From Agelas oroides (taxonomy: Eukaryota > Porifera > Demospongiae > Agelasida > Agelasidae), in assembly GCA_949130485.1 (NCBI GenBank), contig OX422185.1:13887011-13951010 (forward strand): a DNA stretch of 64,000 nt, in the 5' to 3' direction. The notes under the pieces are model-generated. The model was not told where the DNA came from. It saw only the letters and a program-made list of their open reading frames with translations, and ran no database searches. The translations under genes and the position numbers were made by a program. Shown one piece after another: positions 34,562 to 45,063 of this stretch (its first letter is position 1; each line of letters begins with the position of its first letter).

Positions 34562-35832
34562 ATGCATAAACTCCTCAGAATCAGAGCTTAAAGGAAACTA
34601 GCAGAGAGTCATGACAGCTGTTCCTATCTCAATCTTAACATCAAAGTCTGGAACGATAAATTATGTACAGACTTTTATGACAAGAGGGATACCTTTAGCT
34701 TTTCATAGTTAACCTTCCATACATGGATAGCAACATACCCTCAAAGCCAGTGTGTGGAGTGGATATTTGTACTTACCAAGATTTTGTTTATACAGATCCA
34801 TACTCATAACCAGATTACTTAGACAAGTATATGAGTACCAAAAACGTGCCTTACCTTACTGACACCAGCTTGACACCTGCGGTTACCATACTTTACTTGG
34901 CATAATTATGCACAGGTAGCCTTTAAGCACACACTTTGCCTTTTATCTGCAATACATGCATGGCTTTTAACATTTTTCTGTCTTACTCAAACCAGGACTT
35001 GTTCATACTAGTATATACCTACATCAAGGCCATTTAATGCTCGTGTACATCTATACCATAATGTCCCCAAAATAAACTCACAGCCCACCCTTCGTTGGAG
35101 TTTTCCAAGGTGGTACAGTCTATATTTTATATTGGCATTGACAGCAAATGCTGCTGAATGAATTAGACGTCACATCTCATCGATGTTTGAGCACCATTCT
35201 TAGTCCCCGTAATTAGGGTCCAAGTTCAGGAATAGCTTTTCCAAGGGCCATATTTATTCAGAGCTTCTGCACTTTGGGAGAGATAACCAAAAATATTATT
35301 GACATTCAAACCCCAGCTTTGGTTTGTAGCGATTCATTAACATTTGAGTACCATCCTTTGCTGCATTTATGAGCATCCAAACTCAAAAACAGCTTTTCCA
35401 CAAGCGTACGATACTACCTAGAGCCACTGGACTTCATGAAGTAAGACTGAATGTCATCAATGTTTGAGTAGCTACCAATACAGTCTAAGACTCTCAAGGG
35501 TGTGTTGATATGTTCAAGTACCATTTTCTATGAGGGTTCAAGATCAGAAATACAGTGGAACCCCTCTATAACGGACACCATTGGGAACCAACATTTTGGC
35601 CATTATAGTGAGGTGTCCGTAACACAGGGGCTTCCGGTATTATTTCCGGTAGGCGTGGTGCTGCATAATCGGGCTGTGAGCACGACGTGGCTGCGTTTTC
35701 AGAGCTTTCCTTTGCTGTACGCTGGCAGGGAAGGCTAAGCAGAGGCCAGTACTATGAATAACGGTGCTAATCTAATGTCAAGTTGTTAACTACAGCAGCG
35801 ATGGTGTACAATCTTGCGGAAAAGGTCGACAA

Positions 35833-37347
35833 GTGTCCTCTAAATCGGGGTCGTTAAGTATTGTTTGTGTACAATTGGGACCTCGAAAACTGGCCGTTAT
35901 ACGGAGTAGAGAGGTGGCCGTGAAACAGGGGGTTCTTAAGTATTATCACACCAAGTTTCTAAGCATACAGGCCAACCAACACTCTTTTCCGAAAGGATTT
36001 AGGATAAAATTGCCAGTCCAAGTGCCAGACTTTGAAAACTCAAACCTACGGAAAGAAATCTTATCCCTCCAAACCGAAATCGGTAATAGGTTACGAGACT
36101 TGGTACTCGAGGATTATAAGAGCCTAGCCAATACAATTGAATCTAAGATAGAATCGACCAAAAAGAGCATGTTTAATAAGGCAGAAGCCTCAAGCCTTTC
36201 AATCAAAGACAAACAAAGGCTCACAAAGATCATTGAAAACAAAATAACTCCCATTGAAAATCGTGCTAACAAATTAAGAAATCAACTCAGGGAGAAAAGA
36301 GAGAAGAAAGCCTCAAGAAATAATGTTCGGATACCAAACCCTCAATCCCCACGACACCCAAACGGCAAGTGTGGGAACAAGCCGGCTTTCCCACAAAAAC
36401 AAGCCGCACACCACAGGATGAGACCATATCCTCCACCACAATACCACCACATCCCAACCCAACGACACGCACACACGTGCCACAAGAAAAGACCACACAC
36501 CCCACCACCACAGTACCACCATATCCCAACCCAATCACACATGCACACACAACCCCCCCCCCCCCCCCCCCCCCCCACCCCTCATGTCACTCAAACTACC
36601 CCCACCCCCCCTAATGGCACTCATTCTTCCACCTCTACCTCCATTCCCACTAACCAAGCCCCCACCATTAATGTCTCTCAAGCTTCCCCCACTACAGGCA
36701 CACCAACTAGCCCCCAAGCCAGCCCCCCTGAGCTACGCTCAAGTAACAAAGCTGAATATCCTTTGAAAAGTAACAGTAAAGAATGCCGTAGATTTAGAAG
36801 GTATAATCATAACAATCAACATAAACAAAAACCAAATAGAGTACAAACCAATGACCACTGTGTAAATTTGTCCTCCTGCACCCTCACCAAAGAGGAGACT
36901 TCGATACTCAGCAAAGGTTTAGGTTTTGTCCCAACCCCACCCATACCACACCCATCTGCCATTCAGAAAGATATAAACAAATTTGCCCGTACCCTTAGGC
37001 TTAAATATGAGTTTCAGCAAAACAGGCCAAAGAAAAGGAAATTTAAACCCCAAAGCAATTACATACCCCCCCCATCAACGAATAATTGCCTAGAAGACTA
37101 TATATATGCCCTCAAGATAGAAGCTACCAAGTTGAAACCACATAGGACTAGAAACAATCTAAGCCAACGCCAACGAATAGCCCTCAGAAAACTTAGAAAA
37201 AGGAAAGACATTATCATCAAAAAGGCATACAAAGGATCCACTGTTGTAATACAAGATAGACAGGAATACATTGAAACTGGTTTACAGATAGAGATACGTA
37301 CAATGAGCTTCAGGAAGACCAGGCTAAACAAGTATCCGAAGAAGTAA
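35833..37347 (+). CDS. Penelope-like element, N-terminal part of ORF
   Basis: 504-codon open frame. The first 35 or so codons come from the interrupted pogo-like MITE, so the listed start is not the element's own; the element is probably 5'-truncated. Then follow a basic helical region (FNKAEASSLSIKDKQRLTKI), a low-complexity Pro/His/Thr section with a C-run (36557-36576), and the family-typical CVNLSSCTLTKEETSILSKG and LRKRKDIIIKKAYKGSTVVI blocks that precede the RT core. The frame is lost around 37270-37300: the continuing protein is read in another frame, which becomes the next entry. This is a one-base-type frameshift. Confidence 0.8.
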   Translation: MSSKSGSLSIVCVQLGPRKLAVIRSREVAVKQGVLKYYHTKFLSIQANQHSFPKGFRIKLPVQVPDFENSNLRKEILSLQTEIGNRLRDLVLEDYKSLANTIESKIESTKKSMFNKAEASSLSIKDKQRLTKIIENKITPIENRANKLRNQLREKREKKASRNNVRIPNPQSPRHPNGKCGNKPAFPQKQAAHHRMRPYPPPQYHHIPTQRHAHTCHKKRPHTPPPQYHHIPTQSHMHTQPPPPPPPPTPHVTQTTPTPPNGTHSSTSTSIPTNQAPTINVSQASPTTGTPTSPQASPPELRSSNKAEYPLKSNSKECRRFRRYNHNNQHKQKPNRVQTNDHCVNLSSCTLTKEETSILSKGLGFVPTPPIPHPSAIQKDINKFARTLRLKYEFQQNRPKKRKFKPQSNYIPPPSTNNCLEDYIYALKIEATKLKPHRTRNNLSQRQRIALRKLRKRKDIIIKKAYKGSTVVIQDRQEYIETGLQIEIRTMSFRKTRLNKYPKK

Positions 37348-37364
37348 CCCAAGCTGTTAGATCC

Positions 37365-39098
37365 ATGTACCAAGAGGGACACATAGATAAACCCACTGCT
37401 GAGTACCTCCTACCTCCACGAATGGTGAGGACACAGGAAATGTACTTCCTAAAAAAGATACATAAAAACCCACCCTCAGGTAGGCCCATAGTCTCAGGTT
37501 GTGATGGTCCAACTGAAAAGATTTCAGCTTACTTGGACCACTGGCTTCAGCCCCTAGCGAAGTCACTCCCCTCCTACATAAAAGACACAAATGAATTTGT
37601 TAAATACATAGAATCCACTAAATTACCCAAGGACTGCATTCTTTGTACCCTGGATGTTTCCTCATTGTACACCAACATCCCGACGGAAGATGGCATTCAC
37701 GCTGCGCTTCAAGCCATTGAAAACTGGGATAACAAGGACCCTCTGTGTCCTCCAACCAGTTGGCTAAAAAAGCTTTTAGAACTCATTCTTTACAAAAATG
37801 TTTTCAGATTTAACGATAATTTTTACATTCAGAAACAAGGCACAGCCAGGGGTACAAAGATGGCACCTGCCTATGCTAACATTTTCATGGGTGCACTGGA
37901 ATCCAGAATCCTTTCTGAAACAAACCCCTCCCCCATACATTGGAAGAGATACATAGATGATATATTTTTAGTGTGGACTGACACGAAAGAAAGCCTGGAA
38001 CAGTTCATCAAAAGCATCAACAACCTACACCCGCGCATTAATTTTACTGCCGAGTTTTCAACAGACGAAATCACGTTCTTAGACCTATGCTTATACAAAG
38101 GGGAGAGATTTGCCAAGGAAGGCATCCTGGATATCAAAACCCATATCAAGCCTACTAATACCCAACAGTATGTACATGCCTCATCTGCCCACCCCCCTGG
38201 AACGGGCCGGGGTATCATCAAAGGAGAACTACTTAGATACCTCCGAACGAACTCAAACGAAGCTACATTCCAAACGCACAGAGAGAAGCGTGTCGAAAAT
38301 ATGAAACAAAGAGGATATAGGCAAGAGACCATAGACGAGAGCATTAGAGGGATTAAATTCCTTGACAGACTAAAAACTCTAGCAAGCAAACCACACGCTG
38401 GAGATGAACGCCTAAATTTCACTACTACATATTCACCGCATTTACCAACACACCGCCTCAGAAGATTGCTTGTTAAACACTGGCACCTCATCGAGAAATC
38501 CCCACTACTTTCTAGACTTTTCCCAAATAGACCCACGGTAGCCTTTAGAACCCATAAGAGCATCAGAAAACAGCTTACCCGAGCAAGACTAGAGGACTCA
38601 AAGATCGTATATAAAATTGACCGAGACCTCACTCTCCTTTGTGAACCCCTGCCTGCCCTGAATGCACCCCCACTAATCAAAAGATGCAGTAATAACTGCT
38701 TGACATGCAGAGCCCTCGATACCAAACCTTATATTAAGAGCACCTCCAAAGGTACATACCACAACCTCAAGATCACAAACACCATCAGCTGTAAAACAAG
38801 GAATGTCATCTATGTAATAACATGCACTAGATGTAAAGTCCAATATGCAGGAATGACCACACAACCCTTACACAATAGATTCAGAAACCATTTGAGAGAA
38901 ATGTTCACCAAAAGACCAGCCAACTGGGTACAAACTCGCCTGTATAGACATGTCCAACAGAACCACCACATCCCCTCTGACATCCAAGTCCAGCCAGTTG
39001 AAAGCACAGAAGATCAAAGAAGTCTGAGGAAGAGAGAAAGTGCTTGGATCAAGGCCTTAAGAACAATAGAACCCTACGGACTAAATATCATCCCATAG
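37365..39098 (+). CDS. Penelope-like reverse transcriptase and GIY-YIG endonuclease
   Basis: 577 codons from the first ATG, though coding similarity in this frame already begins near 37290. RT blocks: RPIVSGCDGPTEKISAYLDH, CTLDVSSLYTNIP (catalytic Asp), GTARGTKMAPAYANIFMG and the catalytic YIDD (37950-37961), followed by FLDLCLY. After a linker with a Cys-rich segment (RCSNNCLTCRA) comes a GIY-YIG-type domain, NVIYVITCTRCKVQYAGMTT, with the later conserved Arg/His (NRFRNHLRE). RT plus C-terminal GIY-YIG identifies a Penelope-like element. No stop interrupts this part, so the insertion is young. It lies in sense orientation within a gene B intron. Confidence 0.9.
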   Translation: MYQEGHIDKPTAEYLLPPRMVRTQEMYFLKKIHKNPPSGRPIVSGCDGPTEKISAYLDHWLQPLAKSLPSYIKDTNEFVKYIESTKLPKDCILCTLDVSSLYTNIPTEDGIHAALQAIENWDNKDPLCPPTSWLKKLLELILYKNVFRFNDNFYIQKQGTARGTKMAPAYANIFMGALESRILSETNPSPIHWKRYIDDIFLVWTDTKESLEQFIKSINNLHPRINFTAEFSTDEITFLDLCLYKGERFAKEGILDIKTHIKPTNTQQYVHASSAHPPGTGRGIIKGELLRYLRTNSNEATFQTHREKRVENMKQRGYRQETIDESIRGIKFLDRLKTLASKPHAGDERLNFTTTYSPHLPTHRLRRLLVKHWHLIEKSPLLSRLFPNRPTVAFRTHKSIRKQLTRARLEDSKIVYKIDRDLTLLCEPLPALNAPPLIKRCSNNCLTCRALDTKPYIKSTSKGTYHNLKITNTISCKTRNVIYVITCTRCKVQYAGMTTQPLHNRFRNHLREMFTKRPANWVQTRLYRHVQQNHHIPSDIQVQPVESTEDQRSLRKRESAWIKALRTIEPYGLNIIP

Positions 39099-40079
39099 CC
39101 TCCCTACACCTACTGCCATTGCTCCCGTTTTGTTGTCCCTCCAGGGTTCGTTCCCTGGAGTATACCTCCCTTATTATTTTTTGTTTGTATTTGAAGTCCC
39201 TTTAGGCCTTTCACATGCTGTATCCCTTAGGCCTTACATAGTTTACGATAGCATGCTGTTGCCATGGCAAACACGCTATCACTAGATACACGCCGTTGCT
39301 AGTTATCATACACGCTGTTACTAAGCAAACCTATATTTAAGCGCTGTTTCATTTCATTGCACTTACCCATGAAAAGGCTCTCCATAGATGAGCGAAACGT
39401 CGGGCCTCTAACCAGTGAATAAAGTTTTGACCAACCCCCTCCTACTGTCCTCATCAATAAGCCTATACCGCAGCGCCGCAGTATGACGTCATTTTTGAAA
39501 CTACTGCACTATACAACTCGCCTGAGATACACACTTCGGTCCAGGGAGATCTATACCGAGGAACCGATTACGTCCCCGGAGATACTGTCAGAGCCCCCCC
39601 CAGATGCAGGATGACAGCATCAGCAGCATACAAGAAACACCGAACAGCCAATTTAGGCTGGCACTCTCGGTAACCCCGTGCATGCCCCGTATAAGTAGTA
39701 TGGAATCTGTCAACCATAGCCCTTCCCCCTTACTGTTTAGCCCCACACCCACCGCAAGCCCAGTCCATGCCCCTACCCCTGATTCCACCCAGGACCAGCC
39801 ACCCCCCCTCCACTTAGCCCCACTAACAGTCTAACCTCTTCCCATAGCACTAGCCCCCAGCATGAAGAATCCCTATCTGGATCCATCGAACTATTCAGCC
39901 CCAACCCCAGCATAATCCAGAACAAGTGGCCATCACCCCCCCCTCTCCCTCAACGATCCCCACGCGTTAGGAGAAGACACAATTTACACAACTATGCGAG
40001 CCTTGCCTCAACAAATGGGAGCTACGATGTGCGTAGCAGTGTTGGCGCTCCCCCACCCGATACCCCAACTTCTGAATGG
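39099..40079 (+). other. Penelope-like 3' region and Pro/Ser-rich tail
   Basis: After the stop comes a short UTR containing gatgagcgaaacgtcgggcc (39387-39406) and gaataaagt (39417-39425). The cgaaacgtc stretch resembles the 3' core of hammerhead ribozymes reported in Penelope-like elements, but the 5' core is imperfect. From about 39590 the sequence looks coding-like again (Pro/Ser-rich, e.g. HNLHNYASLASTNGSYDVRS) in interrupted frames. It may be the partial 5' copy (pseudo-LTR) typical of these elements. Confidence 0.45.
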
Positions 40080-40289
40080 CGATGCAGTCGGGACCAAGGT
40101 GAGTGGCCGCCATAGACAGGGTGGCCGCTTATCAGGGGTGGTCGTTAAGAGGGGTTCCACTGTAGTGCTTCCAGAGCCTTACAAAGATTATATTTTAAGG
40201 GGTTCCATGCTTTGCATGGGAGAGGAGACACCCTTCTTCCACACACCCACATACCTGCAATAGGGGCCCGCCTAAGCATGTTCCATTGC

Positions 40290-40403
40290 CATGTACCAGA
40301 TCCCCTTCTTAAAAATCCTCGGTGCCCCCCACCATCGGTAGCATGCTGTGCACAATTTTTCAGGGGCAGATCCAGGATTTTTAAGAAGGGGATCTGGTAC
40401 ATG
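40290..40403. repeat. Inverted repeat, 28-bp arms
   Basis: catgtaccagatccccttct... at the left and its complement ...agaaggggatctggtacatg at the right, 114 bp in total. Small palindromic MITE or fold-back. Confidence 0.8.
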
Positions 40404-42085
40404 GAAGTCTTAGAGTGTATCTAATTCCACTGTGAAACTTGTGACAGATTACCCATCTTCTCTGATGTTTCTCTGCCAAGATAAACTCCAAATTAGGAAG
40501 AATACCCCATCTTGGCTATGTAATGGGAAGGTGCTAGTGTGATCCCACTGTATGATGTAGCTGTGATGCAAAATGTATGGGTAGGAATTGAAGATTTACT
40601 CCTGGTTTTACATAAGCTTTGTTCGAAAGAAAGTTTGGCATTTGGCAGTCTTTTCACAATTACTCACAAACTAGTACTTCCCCTTTCTACCTTGCATAAA
40701 TAGAGTAGTGTAAACTTCTTACTACTGGTATTTACCCGATGTTTCATTAGGTTTTGTTACTTAATAGGACAGGGGCTGTGAGCACATGTACATAGAATGT
40801 TGATTGCCCATGTGTTCAACATACCTGACTCCACACCCTGTATAATATTTTTTGACTAAATTTTCATGGGTCTTTAATTTCATGAATTTCACGAATTTTC
40901 AACCGTACGCGCGTGCAGCAAATTTGCAAAATTATTTCAACGAAATTTTCAAAAATCGCTATTCGCAAAAATTTAGACCCTCAAAAATTTTTAGCGCTAT
41001 ACGGTATGTCCACTATACAAATGACATAACAGTTAAGGATGCAGCAAATTAATGAAAGGAAATGTGAGGGAGACAGACCATAAACATCTATGATGCTGGC
41101 CAAAATTTTGAAGTCACATCTTCTGTTCCATTTTTGTACTCAGAACAGTTAAGGCAGTCTATGCACCTGCTCTGCACATACAAATCAACAATTGGCAATG
41201 CTCTAACACCCATGGCAGTATCAGCATGAGGTTTTTTGTATGATAGCAACAGTGCTTTCTAATCCAGAAAAATTAAAGCAATTTATTGCCATTGCAACTA
41301 ATTAACAGCAGCAGCATTCCTGTAATAAATATAGCTAAGTACAGAACTAAAGACCTATTATAGCCTGAGATTTGAACTACTGTAGCTACTATTGATGATG
41401 GAAACCAGGTGGCATGAAATGATACTCTGCTTTTGGGCTGCTTAATGTAAAGCCTCAACTTGTACACCATCTATATTGCCATGGTACAACATCAACAGCA
41501 GACATGCCATCTAGACATCAATATTTAAACCAGTTTTGTATGCAGAAATGCTAGATTGATCCATCATCACTCAAAGTGACTTGATAGAAAATTTCTCTCT
41601 CCAGCTTCCAGAAAACGTAGCTCTTAACCTTCAATTCGGACATAACTAGTACACAACTATAAGTTAGACTAATGACCAGAATAATAAGAACAAAACTAAG
41701 AAGCCTACACTTGGCAGCCACATATATTGTACAGGAAATTAAGTTATCACAAACTATAAATTTAAGACCGCCTTAACCATTGATGACAGAATGTTTAGTA
41801 TTGTATACTCCTTGCCCAGCTGTATGCATATGCCAACATTACACTCAAAGATGTGAAATAAAAGGTCCATGTACAACTTCAATAAAGAGCTCCCACATCC
41901 GGAAGAAGTGATGGACAGCACATGTTAGTTGGTGGTATGTACCTAAAACCAGAATGAAACTTTCGTTCACTAACATGGGAAAGTGGTGCTACACCTGGTC
42001 CATCCTCACTCAACATAGTAACTCCGGAAGAAATTTCTGCACTACTGTAATGTCATGCTTTCTGTTTGCCTGCATATAAGATCAC

Positions 42086-42678
42086 TAGCCTCGTTCCCAG
42101 GCGCGGAGAAGGAGGAGGAGAAAGAGCGCCTGGTACACACTGTTTGCGCATGCGCTTAATCGCCACAGAGTTCCATGGCGACTGTGTTCGTACGTGTACG
42201 AATGTATACTAGTGACATCATAAACTCACCACATTGATGTGCCAGTTGGTGTTCTGTTTGAGTGGGTTTCATATCACGCTGTTCTAGGCCTTCTGGTAGC
42301 TAGGTACCTCGAGATAAAGCTCACGAAAGAACAGGTGGCCTCCAATGGGTGCATTTATCGAGGAAACGTACCTTTATGCGGTTATCCACCATTTCTGGTA
42401 AGTCGATTTCTACCACTGCCTACCAGACATTTCTCTTTGTATCCAACAGTATAAAACTAGGCAGAGCATGTAGCAGCGATGTTTATAGCATCCTAAGAAC
42501 AAAAGCTGAGGTATTTTTTATGACAGTTTATGCTATATTCATGTGAACCGTTGATCGTCATATTAGTACACGCTCCTAATTCTACCACGTGGCCTTACCT
42601 ATAATTACGCACATGCGCAAACAATGTGTACCAGGCGCTCTTTCTCCTCCCCCTCCTCCGCGCCTTGGAACGAGGCTA
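42086..42678. mobile_element. Mutator-like MITE, long TIRs, 10-bp TSD
   Basis: Left TIR begins TAGCCTCGTTCCCAGGCGCG, and the right end is CGCGCCTTGGAACGAGGCTA. The arms extend about 80 bp and include gaaagagcgcctggtacaca and its complement. ATAAGATCAC is present immediately outside both ends, a perfect 10-bp target-site duplication. No transposase frame inside. Confidence 0.85.
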
Positions 42679-43433
42679 ATAAGATCACTTGATGCTTCAC
42701 GCTAATAATGCACACCAGGTGCTTCAGGCTAATGATACACAAGTGTAAAGCTGGTAAAGATGTGTCTTGCTTTCGAGACAATGTCTCCTCCCTTGAGGTT
42801 GAAGCTTGTCAGTTTGAAGGAGCATAACCTTTTAAGGTAAGTAACACTGAGCCTTGTTTGATAAAGCCTACTGACAAAATTTTGTAGCAAAAGAACTGTA
42901 AAGCGTTCTAGCTAAGGTATATCTGCAGCACTAATCTGTGAGCATCTTGGGATGGGGCTTAGACTTGATTGTGATTAAGTAATAAGGCCACTGGACTCGT
43001 ACATTGAGCAATACAGTAACATAAATGTACACAGACTGTGACATAATGCAGAGGTGATTGACATATTCAAGACAGATTCCACTGATTTATTCCCAGTATT
43101 GTGTGAAAACTGTATAGCAACTTGTAAAATACTTAGCTCACCAAAAGTGTAAGCCTGAGCATGTACACCTGGTGACAATTAAGCAGCCACATTAACTCTT
43201 CTTTATACTATATCAATGTCCTATCAATGGAGAATGGACACTAACAGTCCTGTCCAGTGATTACACATACCCAGTAAGTCAACACATAGCCCAAAATATG
43301 AATTTGGGAAATTGATAATGCAAAAAATGAACATCAAATTTAATCATATATTTCTATCTCATTACTGAGTTGAAATGCTGCATTGCCCTCAATTGTGTTC
43401 ATATAGTAGCTAATGTATGCCTATTTTTTGCAG

Positions 43434-45063
43434 ATACATATGCAGAGAAGCTGAAATCTCGCTACAGATACAGATCAAAATATGTGGAAGATCAGTGGCC
43501 TCCTCAAGTAACTGAATGCTTTTTTAATCTAGCTTTAATCAAGGAAGAGACTATGCGGAGAGGGCAGGTATCTGATGAATTTACGAGAATGACCATAACT
43601 GGTAAACTAGATGATATACTCAGGTGCAAGGTACCAATTGAACTGCAAGAAGTCTTCAAGAAAACTGGGCAAAATATGACTGTTCTTATGGAAGGCTGTC
43701 CTGGATCCGGTAAGACAGCCCTGACACTTCACCTTTGTTTGCAGTGGGTAGATAGGAAGCTATTTCAAGACTACAAACTTGTTGTTCTAGTTCGACTGAG
43801 AGAACCAGCCATTCACAAAGCAAAAGAGATCAAAGACATACTACCACGTGTTGGGATGGAAGAAGATGCAGCGAAGGAGATAGAAAGTAGCAATGGAAAA
43901 GGTATCCTTTTCATACTGGATGGTTGGGATGAATTACCTGAAGGTGTTTCAGGGTATACCACCATTTGCAGCATCATTTGCAGAGAAACAATACCAGAGT
44001 GTGATGTTGTCATAACGTCTCGACCAACTTCTTCAGCTAGTCTTCACAATCTCATATCGTCACGTATTGAAATATTAGGGTTTACACCTGGAGAACTTCG
44101 TGACTACTTCATCAAACATTTAGATGGCAATGTCAGCCAAGCAGATACCCTACTGCAAAAGATCAAGGAGAATCCTATTGTGGCAGGAACTTGCACCCTA
44201 CCACTGAATGCTGTTATTCTCGTACACATATTCAAGTGTGATGGAGGTCTACCAAGTACAGAACATGGCATCTTTGAGGCTCTGATTAGAAATTGCATAC
44301 TTCGTCATTTAAGAGAACGAGAACCCCATCATAAAATAAAAGTGATAGACTCCTTGAATGCCCTCCCTGCAATAGTGCAAGATCAATATGGTAATCTCTG
44401 TGAGACAGCTTTTAGAGGAGTGATGGAAGATCGCATCATCTTTAAACTTTCTGAGGACACCAATACACTTGGTCTGCTTCAAGGAGTAGAGTGTTACACC
44501 GCTTACGGAACAGAATATTTCTATAACTTCCTTCATCTGTCCATCCAGGAGTTTTTGGCTGCACAACATATTGCAACTTTTAAACCAGCTAAACAAATTG
44601 CAGAATTCAATAAGTTGTTTAGTCAAGCTCGTTTTTCATCAACATTTAGGCACTACTCTGCCATCACAAAGTTGGCAACTCCTGGAATTAAAAAGATACT
44701 ACTTAAGATTATAAAACGAGGTGCAGCTGACCGTCCTCGTGGAATTAAAAAGATGGTACTTCAAATTGTAAAACCAAGTGCACTTGATGGTCCTAGTGGA
44801 GAAGACAAGGCTCATTTACTGTCACTTCTAAACTGTTTACATGAAGCTCAGGAACCAGCTTTGTACCACCTTCTGGCAGGCAATCTCGGGTCAAAACTAG
44901 ATCTAGAGTACATCACCCTCAACCCAGCGGACTGTTTATCCATCAATTTCTTTCTACGAAATGTCACAGACATTGAGGTTAATCTCCAGGGGTGCTCCAT
45001 TGGTGACGACGGTGTCAAAATGTTGTTTTCACAACATCAAGTGTACCAGCTACGTGTTTTAAA
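43434..45063 (+). CDS. Gene B NACHT NTPase exon
   Basis: A 1,630-bp exon after ttttttgcag (phase 1, fitting linker L3), ending TTTTAAA|gtaagt in phase 2. It encodes about 543 residues: a helical lead-in (TYAEKLKSRYRYRSKY), Walker A GCPGSGKT (43694-43717), Walker B GILFILDGWDELPEG, sensor I CDVVITSRPTSS, a helical/winged-helix part ending in the FLHLSIQEFLAAQHIA motif, then a region leading into LRRs (EVNLQGCSIGDDGVKML). All nucleotide-binding residues are present, so an active STAND-type ATPase switch is likely. The lead-in lacks a start codon of its own in frame except one in the upstream intron, supporting an internal exon. A 15-residue segment (GIKKILLKIIKRGAADRP) is imperfectly repeated (GIKKMVLQIVKPSALDGP). 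Confidence 0.9.

Larger units (their letters stand above)
35554..40168. mobile_element. Pogo-like MITE split by a Penelope-like element
   Basis: Left end TACAGTGGAACCCCTCTATA and right end GAGGGGTTCCACTGTA are inverted and flanked by TA, as expected for Tc1/mariner/pogo-type elements. Left part runs to about 35935 and right part resumes at about 40080 (gtggccgcttatcagg). The retroelement occupies the middle. A sequence related to the left part lies at 5500-5590. Confidence 0.65.
32517..43433 (+). other. Gene B intron of 10.9 kb, transposon-rich
   Basis: Separates the linker exons from the NACHT exon. It contains a dead Penelope-like fragment, a MITE at 34177, the pogo-like/Penelope composite at 35554-40168, a hairpin at 40290 and a Mutator-like MITE at 42086. 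Between these I see no gene; 32517-34020 and 40410-42080 hold nothing I recognise. Confidence 0.5.

Noticed and set aside
36287-36717. Overlapping frames on both strands rich in Gly, Trp, Pro
   Set aside because: Shadows of the low-complexity, C-run part of the Penelope-like ORF.
37871-38725. Minus-strand 284-codon frame
   Set aside because: Complete antisense overlap with the reverse-transcriptase ORF, whose catalytic motifs prove the plus strand is coding.
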